This document shows positions 25,846-33,104 of a stretch of DNA of 37,649 nucleotides, piece after piece (the first letter of the stretch is position 1; each line of letters starts with the position of its first letter). Source of the DNA: an uncultured Caulobacterales bacterium (lineage in GTDB: Bacteria > Pseudomonadota > Alphaproteobacteria > Caulobacterales > Caulobacteraceae); assembly GCA_903900155.1 (NCBI GenBank), contig CAIUMD010000102.1, forward strand, positions 1 to 37,649, in the 5' to 3' direction. Position numbers and translations under genes: made by a program. The notes below the pieces were generated by a model. That model was not told the DNA's origin. It saw only the letters and a list, made by a program, of their open reading frames with translations, and did not search any database.

Positions 25846-26409
25846 ATGTCGGACGGAAAATGGCGGGTCACCGCCTCGCGCATCGTGCACCAGGACCGCT
25901 GGATCCATCTGCGCGCCGACGACTGCGTGACCGACGAGGGCGCGGTGATCGCCCCCTACTACGTCCTGGACTATCGCGACTGGGTCGAGTTGGTCGCCCT
26001 GGACGCCGACAACAATGTCCTGCTGATCAAGCAGTACCGCCACGCGCTGGGCGACATCTCCACCGAGCTGCCGGCGGGCGGCATGGACGCGGGCGAGACC
26101 GACCCGGTCGAGGCCGCGCGGCGCGAACTGCTGGAAGAAGCCGGCTGCGCGGGGACCCTGACCCTGCTAGGCGAGACGCGGCCCAATGCCGGCACCCACA
26201 CCAACCGCATCCACATCATCCTGGCCCGCGACGTCGTGAAGGTCGCCGAGCCGCTGGACGACCCCCAGGAGCGGATCGAGACCGTCTGGGTCCCGGCCGC
26301 CGAGGCGCTGCGGATGGCCCTGGCCGGCGAGATAACCGTCGGCATGCAGGCGGCTTCGCTGCTGCGGGGACTGGCCGCCGCTGGCGTCGCGCGGGTCGAA
26401 GTAGTCTAG
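25846..26409 (+). CDS. NUDIX hydrolase, ADP-ribose pyrophosphatase-like
   Basis: A 187-residue NUDIX enzyme. The Nudix box (GX5EX7REUXEEXGU) is complete: GMDAGETDPVEAARRELLEEAG at about residues 78-99, with the Mg2+-binding REXXEE. The upstream PYYVLDYRDWVELVALD and IKQYRHALGDISTELPAGG resemble the ADP-sugar pyrophosphatase branch (NudF type), which acts on ADP-ribose. Substrate specificity is not certain. ATG 25846 lies 22 nt after rimM, so it is probably the last gene of the ffh-rpsP-rimM transcript. It is convergent with tesB with only 3 nt between stop codons. Confidence 0.9.
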   Translation: MSDGKWRVTASRIVHQDRWIHLRADDCVTDEGAVIAPYYVLDYRDWVELVALDADNNVLLIKQYRHALGDISTELPAGGMDAGETDPVEAARRELLEEAGCAGTLTLLGETRPNAGTHTNRIHIILARDVVKVAEPLDDPQERIETVWVPAAEALRMALAGEITVGMQAASLLRGLAAAGVARVEVV

Positions 26410-26412
26410 GGC

Positions 26413-27267
26413 CTATTTCCGGACCCGCATCAGGCATTCCTGAGCCACCGAGGCCGCCAGCTTGCCGTCCTTGCCGAACATCTGGCCGCGCACCAGGCCG
26501 CGACCCTGCGAGGCGCTGGGGCTGTCCTGGGCGAACAGGGTCCAGTCGTTGAAGTTGAACGGGTGGTGGAACCACATGGCGTGGTCCAGGCTGGCGGCCT
26601 GCAGGCCTGGCGTCGTCCAGATCAGGCCGTGCGGGCGCAGCGCGCTTTCCATGAACGCCATGTCCGAGGCGTAGGCCAAAGCCGCCTGCTGCATGCGGAT
26701 GTCGTCGCCCAGCGGGGCCTTGGCGCGCATCCACACCTGCTTGGCGCCGGACTTCTTCACCGGGGCCATCGGGTTTTGCATATCGACCCAGCGGGTGTCG
26801 ACCGGGCGCGGGCGCTCGGCCAGGGCCACGATCTTGGGATGGATCTGGTCGCCCAGGCTCTTCAGGAACTCGGCCTCGGTCGGCAGGCTCTCGGGATCGG
26901 GCGCGTCGGGGCGTTCGAACTGGTGCTCGAAGCCGTCTTCCGGCGTCTGGAACGAGGCGGCCAGGTTGAAGATCTGCTCGCCGTGCTGGATGGCGGCCAC
27001 CCGGCGGGTGGTGAAGGTGCCGCCGTCGCGGGCCCGTTCCACCTCGTAGAGCACGGGGGCGTTCACGTCGCCGGGGCGGATGAAATAGGCATGCAGCGAG
27101 TGGCAGACCCGGTCCGGCACGGTCTTATAGGCCGCCAGCAGGGCCTGGGCGATCACCAGGCCGCCGAAGATGCGCGGGAAGCCGTCATTGGGGCTGACGC
27201 CCCGGAACAGGTTCACCTCGATCGGTTCAAGGTCGAGGATGTCGGCGAGATTCTCGGTCGTCTGCAT
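26413..27267 (-). CDS. tesB: Acyl-CoA thioesterase II (TesB)
   Basis: A 284-residue double hot-dog thioesterase that hydrolyses medium- and long-chain acyl-CoA. The N-terminal FRGVSPNDGFPRIFGGLVIAQAL (about 21-43), SLHAYFIRPGD (about 56-66) and C-terminal ASDMAFMESALRPHGL and SLDHAMWFHHPFNFNDWTLFAQDSPSASQGRGLVRGQMF are all TesB signatures, with the catalytic Asp in SDMAF and the nearby Thr/Gln network. ATG 27267 is used; the frame is open to 27312 but the first residues there are not family-like. It is divergent from the deacetylase gene with an 81-nt gap. Confidence 0.95.
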   Translation of the reverse strand: MQTTENLADILDLEPIEVNLFRGVSPNDGFPRIFGGLVIAQALLAAYKTVPDRVCHSLHAYFIRPGDVNAPVLYEVERARDGGTFTTRRVAAIQHGEQIFNLAASFQTPEDGFEHQFERPDAPDPESLPTEAEFLKSLGDQIHPKIVALAERPRPVDTRWVDMQNPMAPVKKSGAKQVWMRAKAPLGDDIRMQQAALAYASDMAFMESALRPHGLIWTTPGLQAASLDHAMWFHHPFNFNDWTLFAQDSPSASQGRGLVRGQMFGKDGKLAASVAQECLMRVRK

Positions 27268-27348
27268 GGCGCAGTGCGATAAGCTTCGTTTTGCGGCGCC
27301 GCAACCCATCACCTTGCGTCAGGCGAGCCGGGTCCCCATCGTGGGACG

Positions 27349-28263
27349 ATGCGCCGCAGTCCGCCCGTCATTCACCACCCCGCCTTCCGCGCCGAGATGC
27401 CGGCGGGGCATCGTTTCCCGATGGACAAGTTCTCGCGCCTGGCCAGCGTGCTGGAGGCCGAGGGCGTTCCGGGGCCGGAGGGCTTTTGCCGCCCCGAGTT
27501 CATCGATGTCGAGACCCTGCGGCTGGCCCATACGGAAGACTATGTCCGGGGCGTGATCGAGCTTTCGCTGCCCGCCGACGTGGTCCGGCGGATCGGGATG
27601 CCCAATACCGCCAGCGTCGCGACGCGGGCGAGAGCGGCCACGGGCGGCACCTTGCTGGCCGCGCGGCTGGCGCTGGAGCATGGGGTGGCCTGCAACACCG
27701 CAGGCGGCAGCCATCACGCCTCGGCCGAAAGCGGCGCGGGGTTCTGCGTGTTCAACGATGTGGCGGTGGCGGCCAGGCGGCTGCTGGCCGAGGGCGCGAT
27801 CGGTCAGGCCCTGGTCGTCGATCTGGACGTCCACCAAGGCGACGGCACGGCGCGGATCTTCGAGGGCGACCCCAGTGTCTTCACCGTATCGATGCACGCC
27901 GAGAAGAACTTCCCGCATCGCAAGGCGGTCAGCGATCTGGACGTCGAGCTGGCCGACGGGACCGACGATCGGGCGTATCTGGAAAAGCTGGAAGAGATCC
28001 TGCCGGCGCTGCTGGGCGGCGTCCGGCCGGACATCGTCTTCTTCAATGCGGGCGTGGATCCGCATGCGGACGACAAGCTGGGCCGTCTGTCGCTGACCGA
28101 TGTCGGTCTGGCGCGACGAGAGGCCTATGTCCTGGGCGCTTGTCTTTCTCTTGAGATCCCCGTGGTCGGGGTCATCGGTGGCGGCTACGACGCGGATATC
28201 GATCGTCTGGCGGCCCGCCATGCCATCCTGCATCGGACGGCCAAGTCTCTGTATTCTCTGTAG
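27349..28263 (+). CDS. Histone deacetylase-family metal-dependent amidohydrolase
   Basis: A 304-residue class II/AcuC-like member of the arginase-deacetylase fold. Active-site features are GSHHASAESGAGFC (121-134, with the charge-relay His pair H122-H123), zinc ligands D160 and H162 in VVDLDVHQGDGT and D237 in NAGVDPHADD, and the catalytic Tyr in GGGYD (Y280). Bacterial members remove acyl groups from acetylated small molecules, polyamines or protein lysines; the substrate here is not known. It starts at ATG 27349, and is monocistronic. After its stop lies the convergent 32-residue membrane peptide gene. Confidence 0.92.
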   Translation: MRRSPPVIHHPAFRAEMPAGHRFPMDKFSRLASVLEAEGVPGPEGFCRPEFIDVETLRLAHTEDYVRGVIELSLPADVVRRIGMPNTASVATRARAATGGTLLAARLALEHGVACNTAGGSHHASAESGAGFCVFNDVAVAARRLLAEGAIGQALVVDLDVHQGDGTARIFEGDPSVFTVSMHAEKNFPHRKAVSDLDVELADGTDDRAYLEKLEEILPALLGGVRPDIVFFNAGVDPHADDKLGRLSLTDVGLARREAYVLGACLSLEIPVVGVIGGGYDADIDRLAARHAILHRTAKSLYSL

Positions 28264-28327
28264 GTCTGCTTCGCCATCTCCGTCGAGGCGGCTCGGATGA
28301 GCGGCCCGGAGTTTACGCGGCGATCAC

Positions 28328-28426
28328 TTAGAAGCTCGTGACGAGCGAGCCGGCGATGACGACGAGCGGCAGAACCGCGAGAACGAGCGAGGCGAGGCCG
28401 GCGACGGCGTTGGTCTTCATGGTCAT
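28328..28426 (-). CDS. Small 32-residue membrane peptide
   Basis: A short frame below most gene-calling cut-offs: MTMKTNAVAGLASLVLAVLP then LVVIAGSLVTSF. It has an N-terminal Lys and a single about 22-residue hydrophobic span, with the look of a small inner-membrane protein. AGGGA sits eight bases before the ATG at 28426, an ideal ribosome binding site; a second ATG at 28420 is possible. Codon use is G/C-rich and typical of the genome, unlike the AT-rich upstream sequence (28440-28640), where its promoter should lie. I do not recognise the family. It is convergent with the deacetylase gene and downstream of the thioesterase pair on the same strand. Confidence 0.62.
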   Translation of the reverse strand: MTMKTNAVAGLASLVLAVLPLVVIAGSLVTSF

Positions 28427-28645
28427 GGTCTTGATCCCTGTTTTCTGTTGTCCGGCGCCCGTTGGCGTCCGGTGATCAGGGATATAGGCGCCCGCTCTCG
28501 TTAATGCACGTTACCCTTGCTTCATGACGTCGATTTAAGGAATTTTTGTCGCGCGTAACCCGCATTACAGAGGAGTAATGTGGTTGATTTGGATCGTTTC
28601 TGGGGAAACTTTATCCTTTGAGACTATTGTTCCGGGATCGGACCG
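28427..28645. other. AT-rich 219-nt intergenic region
   Basis: This stretch has notably lower GC than the rest of the window, with TTAAGGAATTTTTG at about 28536-28549. It should hold the promoter for the 32-residue peptide gene, read on the minus strand. A 23-codon plus-strand frame at 28578-28649 begins after AGGAG but only two bases from the ATG; it is not called. No terminator is clear. Confidence 0.4.
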
Positions 28646-29065
28646 TTAATCCTCGCTGGGGGCCACCAAAAAGAGTCCCCGCATCGTCGCGATGGGGGCG
28701 GACCGTGTCTCCTGCCAGGCCTCGACATGGACGTTGGCGATGCGCCGACCCAGCTTCTTGATGCTGGCGCGGGCATAGGTGGTCAGCGGCCGGCCCGAGC
28801 GCAGGTACTCGATCGAGACGTCGATGGTGCGCGGCTGGCGCTTCATCGGCGCGGCCACTGACAGCTGGGCCAGGGCCGTCATCTCCATGAACGCCCCCAG
28901 CACCCCGCCGTGGATGGCCGGCAGCATCGGATTGCCGACGATATGCTGGGCGAAGGGCAGCATGGCAGTCATCTCGTCCCCGGCCAGCTCGGCCTTCACC
29001 CCCAGGAAGCGGGCATAGGGAATGGCGTCCAGCATCGAGACCAGGCGGGTGTCGGCGTCGCTCAT
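28646..29065 (-). CDS. PaaI-type hot-dog thioesterase, short
   Basis: A 139-residue single hot-dog thioesterase. The conserved LPAIHGGVLGAFMEMTALAQL helix and loop (about residues 48-68) is the PaaI/YbgC-type active-site region, with the acid at E61 following HGG. The closing IANVHVEAWQ....APIATMRGLFLVA is the last strand pair. It probably hydrolyses a CoA thioester in fatty-acid or aromatic breakdown; the substrate is unknown. ATG 29065 overlaps the upstream gene's stop (ATGA). Together they form a tandem pair of related enzymes, likely a duplication or a heterodimer. Confidence 0.86.
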   Translation of the reverse strand: MSDADTRLVSMLDAIPYARFLGVKAELAGDEMTAMLPFAQHIVGNPMLPAIHGGVLGAFMEMTALAQLSVAAPMKRQPRTIDVSIEYLRSGRPLTTYARASIKKLGRRIANVHVEAWQETRSAPIATMRGLFLVAPSED

Positions 29066-29562
29066 TGGCCCGTGCTCCCGGTCTTGGCGCGCTGCTCGCG
29101 CGGCGGCTTGAAGTTGGCCCCCGGCTTCTTGCCGGCGCTGCTGTCGAGCATGAAGGTCGCCTGGGCGGTGGCCACGGGGTCCTCGGGATCGCGGTCGTAG
29201 GCCACGGCGCGGACGAAGGCGACCGAGCGGGTCAGCTTGTAGCAGTGGGCGCGGGCCAGCACGTCCAGGCCCGGCTCGGCCGCGCGCATGTAGTCGATGC
29301 GCAGGTCCAGGGTGGCGATCGAGGTCCAGGTCTCCATCGAGGCGTGAACGGCCTGGCCGCTGGCGTGGTCCAGCAGGGTGGTGACCACCCCGCCGGCGAT
29401 GACACCGGTCTCGGGATCGCCGATGATCTCGGGGCGATAGGGAACCTTGAGGATCGCGACGCTGTCGCCGATCTCCAGGGTGGTAAAGCCCAAGGCCTTG
29501 GCCTGCGGACTGCCCTCGTTCATCGCCGTGGCGATCATGCGGCTCTGTTCGTTGTCGCTCAT
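29062..29562 (-). CDS. PaaI-type hot-dog thioesterase, long
   Basis: A 166-residue hot-dog thioesterase related to its downstream neighbour. The active-site helix reads AGGVVTTLLDHASGQAVH (about residues 56-73), where Asp replaces the Glu of the partner as the acid. The ending VATAQATFML is the last strand. The C-terminus has an extra lysine-rich tail (KKPGANFKPPREQRAKT). The two genes overlap by four bases (ATGA), so they are translationally coupled and may make a hetero-oligomer (inference). It starts at ATG 29562 and is divergent from the exonuclease gene with a 54-nt gap. Confidence 0.86.
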   Translation of the reverse strand: MSDNEQSRMIATAMNEGSPQAKALGFTTLEIGDSVAILKVPYRPEIIGDPETGVIAGGVVTTLLDHASGQAVHASMETWTSIATLDLRIDYMRAAEPGLDVLARAHCYKLTRSVAFVRAVAYDRDPEDPVATAQATFMLDSSAGKKPGANFKPPREQRAKTGSTGQ

Positions 29563-29616
29563 GCCTGTTCCTTTTGGAGGATAGGCTTAGCGTCTTCCGC
29601 GTTGTCATATCCAGCC

Positions 29617-30630
29617 GTGATCAAGCCTGAAGACCTTCTATGTCCCCGACCGGGTGGCCTCTACTGCCCGCCGGGAGACTTCTATATCGACCCTGTCCGC
29701 CCCGTGGACCGGGCCGTGATCACCCATGGCCACGCCGACCATGCGCGCGCCGGGCACGGGACGGTGGCCGCCACGCCCGAGACCCTGTTGATCATGGCGA
29801 CCCGCTATGGCGAGGACTTCACTGAGCGTCGCCAGGCCGTCCTCTATGGCGAGACGATCACCCACAACGGCGTCGAGGTGACCCTGGTCCCGGCCGGCCA
29901 CGTGCTGGGCTCCGCCCAGGCGGTGGTGCGCTGGAAGGGCCTGACCACGGTGGTCTCCGGCGACTACAAGCGCCGCCGCGACCCGACCTGCGCGCGGTTC
30001 GAACCGGTGCCGTGCGATGTCTTCATCACCGAGGCGACCTTCGGCCTGCCGGTGTTTCGCCATCCCGACGACGCCGGCGAGATCCGCAGCCTGCTGGCCT
30101 CGGTCGAGCAGTTTCCCGAGCGCTGCCACCTCGTCGGGGCCTATGCCCTGGGCAAGGCGCAGCGGGTGATCAGGCTGCTACGCGAGGCGGGGTGGGACAA
30201 GCCGATCTTCGTTCACGGGGCGCTGGAGAAGCTGAACGCCCTCTACGAAGCGCATGGCGTCGAGCTGGGGCCGCTGGCTCCCGCGACCTCGATGGGACCG
30301 AAGGAAGCCTTCGCCGGCCAGATCGTCATCGCCCCGCCCAGCGCGGTGGCCGATCGCTGGTCGCGGCGGTTCCCGGACCCGGTCGACTGCTTCGCCTCGG
30401 GCTGGATGCGGGTGCGGGCGAGAGCGCGGCAGCGGGGCGTCGAGCTGCCGCTGATCCTCTCCGACCATGCTGATTGGGACGAGCTAACCGCGACCTTGAG
30501 TGAGCTCCGTCCCGGCGAGGTCTGGATCACCCACGGCCGCGAGGAGGCCCTGGAGCGCTGGTGCGAGCTGGAAGGCCTGCCGGCGCGAGCCCTGCGGCTG
30601 GTCGGTTATGACGAGGAGGAGGGGGAATAA
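29617..30630 (+). CDS. Ligase-associated DNA exonuclease (metallo-beta-lactamase fold)
   Basis: A 337-residue protein of the beta-CASP/metallo-beta-lactamase superfamily of the type found with ATP-dependent DNA ligase, an Lhr-like helicase and a PdeM phosphoesterase. The zinc motif HGHADH is at H37-H42, with later HVLGSAQ and SGDYKRRRDPT elements, the metal Asp in SGDY, and the C-terminal ILSDHADWDEL...EVWITHGREEALERW. The start is GTG 29617, preceded by no strong ribosome binding site; the frame is open much further upstream but antisense to the thioesterase. Its usual partner genes are not next to it: repeat element B2 and a convergent citrate synthase gene follow. Confidence 0.9.
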   Translation: MIKPEDLLCPRPGGLYCPPGDFYIDPVRPVDRAVITHGHADHARAGHGTVAATPETLLIMATRYGEDFTERRQAVLYGETITHNGVEVTLVPAGHVLGSAQAVVRWKGLTTVVSGDYKRRRDPTCARFEPVPCDVFITEATFGLPVFRHPDDAGEIRSLLASVEQFPERCHLVGAYALGKAQRVIRLLREAGWDKPIFVHGALEKLNALYEAHGVELGPLAPATSMGPKEAFAGQIVIAPPSAVADRWSRRFPDPVDCFASGWMRVRARARQRGVELPLILSDHADWDELTATLSELRPGEVWITHGREEALERWCELEGLPARALRLVGYDEEEGE

Positions 30631-30774
30631 AGCTCCGGCTCCCTCTCTCTTAGAGAGAGGGTTGGGGTGAGAGGTTACGAGGTCTGACGGCGTGCCGGCA
30701 CTCCGGTTGCCGCCGTAACCTCTCACCCTCCCACCGCTGCGCGGCGGGCCCCTCCCTCTCTCTATGAGAGAGGG
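30631..30774. repeat. Palindromic repeat element, family B copy 2
   Basis: The element starts directly after the exonuclease stop. It contains the hairpin CCCTCTCTC/GAGAGAGGG (30641-30661), 15-bp arms GGGTGAGAGGTTACG (30665-30679) and CGTAACCTCTCACCC (30714-30728), and a second CCCTCTCTC/GAGAGAGGG hairpin (30754-30774). The right-hand hairpin overlaps the stop codon and last codons of the HTH-citrate synthase gene, which ends at 30762. This is the only copy in the window that reaches into a coding sequence. Confidence 0.88.
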
Positions 30775-31913
30775 TTTTCTCCTACATACCGCGCTCTTGG
30801 CCGGATCAGCCGCCCCGTCTGCAGCTGCTCGATGGCATGGGCCGCCCAGCCGGCGCTGCGGGCCGTGGCGAACAGGATGAACGGCGCGTCCGGCGGCAGC
30901 TTCAGGGTACGGGCCAGGGTGACCAGCGCGAAATCGATATTGGGCGCCAGGCCCGTCGTGGTCTCGGTCGCGGTCCGCAGATCGGCGAGGAGCGGCGTGG
31001 GCGCGAACGCCGCCAGCAGCGCCGCCGCGCGGGGGTCGCCGTCGGGATAGAGCGGATGACCGAAGCCGGGCATCGACGCGCCGCGCGCCAGGCGGGCGGA
31101 GACGGCGTGGGCGGCGTCGCGGCGCTCGGCCTCCTCGACGAAGGCCTCGACCCGCGCGGCCATGCCGCCGTGCAGGGGGCCGGAGAGGGCCGAGAGTCCC
31201 GCCAGGCAGGCCGCCGACAGCGAAGCCCCGGTCGAGGCCGCCACCCGCGCGGCGAAGGTCGAGGCGTTCAGCTCGTGATCGGCCAGCAGGACGAGGGTCC
31301 GGCGGACGAGGTCCGCGCCGGCGGTGTCCAGGCCCCAGGCGGCGGCGAAGCGGCCGTGGGCTGGACCTTCGCCCGCCTGGTCGGCGGCGGCGTCGACCAC
31401 GGCCTCCAGCAGGTCGGCGGCTTCCATGGCCAGGGCCAGCGGGGCGCGGCCTCGAGCGGGTGGTTCGCGGCCAGCGCGGGCGGCGAGGGTCAGGAACAGG
31501 CGGCCTCGCGCGCTGTCGGCGACCGGCGGCTCGGGTCGGCGCGAGGACTTCAGCGCCGCGCCGTGGCCGCCCCGCAGCAGGCGGCCGACATTCTCCAGGG
31601 TCAGGCCCTGCTCGGCCAGTTCGACGGCGTCGCGGCCTCGGTACCAAAGCTTGCCGCCGGCCACCGTCGTGATGGCCGAGGGCAGGACCGGCTCGCCCCA
31701 GGCGATGGCCTCGGCGGCGACGTCGGCGGCGCGGCGACCGCGCGCCTTCTTCTGGGCCAGGGCCGCGACGTCCGAGGCGCGATAGAGGCTGCGGCGCGGG
31801 TCGTGCGGGTGGGCGGCGGCCTCGATCCGGCCGCGGCTGACATAGGCGTAGAGGGTCTGCGGCCGGATCCCCAGCCGTTCCAGAACCTGATCCGCGTCGA
31901 GCCAGTCCGCCAT
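30762..31913 (-). CDS. Citrate synthase homologue with N-terminal HTH DNA-binding domain
   Basis: A 383-residue protein. The first about 55 residues are a MerR/excisionase-type helix-turn-helix (DWLDADQVLERLGIRPQTLYAYVSRGRI, with the SLYRASDV wing). The rest is a citrate synthase domain with H213 (DHELNASTFAARV), H248 (PLHGG), H286 (GFGHPLYP) and D327 (PNIDFAL), so the catalytic residues H248, H286 and D327 are all present. It probably binds DNA in response to a metabolite, or is both enzyme and regulator (inference). It is divergent from a second citrate synthase gene. It probably corresponds to the paralogue pair I recall in Caulobacter as CitB/CitC; which is which is uncertain. The C-terminal ENPLS is encoded by repeat element B2. 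Confidence 0.9.
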   Translation of the reverse strand: MADWLDADQVLERLGIRPQTLYAYVSRGRIEAAAHPHDPRRSLYRASDVAALAQKKARGRRAADVAAEAIAWGEPVLPSAITTVAGGKLWYRGRDAVELAEQGLTLENVGRLLRGGHGAALKSSRRPEPPVADSARGRLFLTLAARAGREPPARGRAPLALAMEAADLLEAVVDAAADQAGEGPAHGRFAAAWGLDTAGADLVRRTLVLLADHELNASTFAARVAASTGASLSAACLAGLSALSGPLHGGMAARVEAFVEEAERRDAAHAVSARLARGASMPGFGHPLYPDGDPRAAALLAAFAPTPLLADLRTATETTTGLAPNIDFALVTLARTLKLPPDAPFILFATARSAGWAAHAIEQLQTGRLIRPRARYVGENPLS

Positions 31914-31950
31914 ATAGATTGATTATATTGATCAAGATTGACGATCAAGC
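31912..31950. promoter_or_regulatory. AT-rich divergent promoter/operator with TTGA/TCAA dyads
   Basis: This 74-nt gap (31914-31987) is far more AT-rich than its surroundings. It holds three ATTGA repeats and two dyads in a row, TTGATCAA (31928-31935) and TTGACGATCAA (31938-31948), plus an ATATA/TATAT dyad overlapping the minus-strand start. On the minus strand a consensus TATAAT (31927-31922) lies only 9 nt before the HTH-citrate synthase ATG, suggesting a leaderless transcript. Adjacent dyads are what a MerR-like protein would bind, and the HTH-citrate synthase is the obvious candidate for autoregulation. Confidence 0.55.
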
Positions 31951-31987
31951 GGCGCGGGCGCTTTTGGGCGAGGAAAGGAGACCTCAC

Positions 31988-33073
31988 ATGTCCGATGGTC
32001 TTGAGGGCGTCATCGCCGCCCGCACCGTTCTGTCCGATGTCGACGGTACAAGGGGCCGCCTGGTGATCCGCGGCTATGCCGTCGAGGATCTGTCGGGTCG
32101 CACCCGCTACGAGGAAGCCGCGCACCTGCTGTTCGACGGTTTCTTCGAGGACGCGCCGAGTGACCTGGCGCCCGCCCTGGGTGAGGCCCGCGTCCGCGCC
32201 TTCGCCGAAGTCGCCGCCCTGGACGAGGGCCTGGCCCGCCGCGACCCGGTCGAGGCGATGCGCGCCCTGCTGGCCCGCCTGCCCGACAGCGACGACCTGC
32301 CGACCGCCTTGCTGCTGATCGCCGCCCCCGCCGTCTTCACCCCCGCCGTTCTGCGCGTGGCCAAGGGCGAGAGCCCCGTGGCGCCCGACCCGGCCCTGTC
32401 GCACGCCGCCGACATCCTGCGCATGACACGCGGCGCGCCGGCGACCGACGCCGAGGCCGCCGCCCTGGACGCCTATCTGGTCACGGTGTGCGATCACGGC
32501 CTCAACGCCTCGACCTTCGCCGCCCGGGTGGTGGCCTCGACCCGCGCCGGCCTGACCTCGGCGGTGCTGGCCGGGCTGTCGGCCCTGAAGGGCCCGCTGC
32601 ACGGCGGCGCGCCAGGACCGGTGATCGACATGCTGGACGCGATCGGCTCGCCCGAGAACGCCCGTCCGTGGCTGGAAAGGGCCCTGGCGCGCGGCGACCG
32701 GCTGATGGGTTTCGGCCACCGCATCTACCGGGTCCGCGATCCGCGCGCCGACGCCCTGAAGGCGGCCGTGCGCAAGCTGTCGGCGGCCTCGCCCAGCCTG
32801 CCCGGTCGCGTGGCCTTCGCCGAGGCCGTCGAGCAGGCCGCCCTGGAGATCCTGCGCGAGCACAAGCCCGATCGGCCGCTGGACACCAATGTCGAGTTCT
32901 ACACGGCGCTCCTTCTGGAGGCGCTGGGCCTGCCGCCCGCGAGCTTCACCTGCGTCTTCGCCATGGGCCGCGTCGCCGGCTGGCTGGCCCACGCCCGCGA
33001 GCAGCTGGCCGGTGGTCGGCTGATCCGGCCGCAGTCGGTCTATGTCGGGCCGCAGGTGCGGGCCGCGGCTTAG
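31988..33073 (+). CDS. Citrate synthase/2-methylcitrate synthase homologue
   Basis: A 361-residue citrate synthase-fold protein without the HTH domain. It contains DGLEGVIAARTVLSDVDGTRGRLVIRGYAVEDLS at the N-terminus, H170 (DHGLNASTF), H205 (PLHGG), H244 (GFGHRIYR) and the later NVEFYTALLLEALGLPP. At the position of the catalytic Asp (NVDFY in classic enzymes) it has Glu, E303. The conserved R328 follows in MGRVAGWLAH. Whether it makes citrate or methylcitrate cannot be told. ATG 31988 is preceded by AGGAAAGGAGA; the frame is open back to 31919 but those residues are in the operator. It is likely co-transcribed with nothing downstream, as the CDF gene starts 32 nt after its stop with no coupling signal. 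Confidence 0.9.
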   Translation: MSDGLEGVIAARTVLSDVDGTRGRLVIRGYAVEDLSGRTRYEEAAHLLFDGFFEDAPSDLAPALGEARVRAFAEVAALDEGLARRDPVEAMRALLARLPDSDDLPTALLLIAAPAVFTPAVLRVAKGESPVAPDPALSHAADILRMTRGAPATDAEAAALDAYLVTVCDHGLNASTFAARVVASTRAGLTSAVLAGLSALKGPLHGGAPGPVIDMLDAIGSPENARPWLERALARGDRLMGFGHRIYRVRDPRADALKAAVRKLSAASPSLPGRVAFAEAVEQAALEILREHKPDRPLDTNVEFYTALLLEALGLPPASFTCVFAMGRVAGWLAHAREQLAGGRLIRPQSVYVGPQVRAAA

Positions 33074-33104
33074 GTTTCGGCGGCAGGTGCGGTAGAGAGG
33101 GATC

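Noticed and set aside
28578..28649. 23-codon plus-strand frame starting MWLIWIVSG
   Set aside because: AGGAG is only two bases from the ATG, codons are AT-rich and the end overlaps the thioesterase stop region; probably chance.
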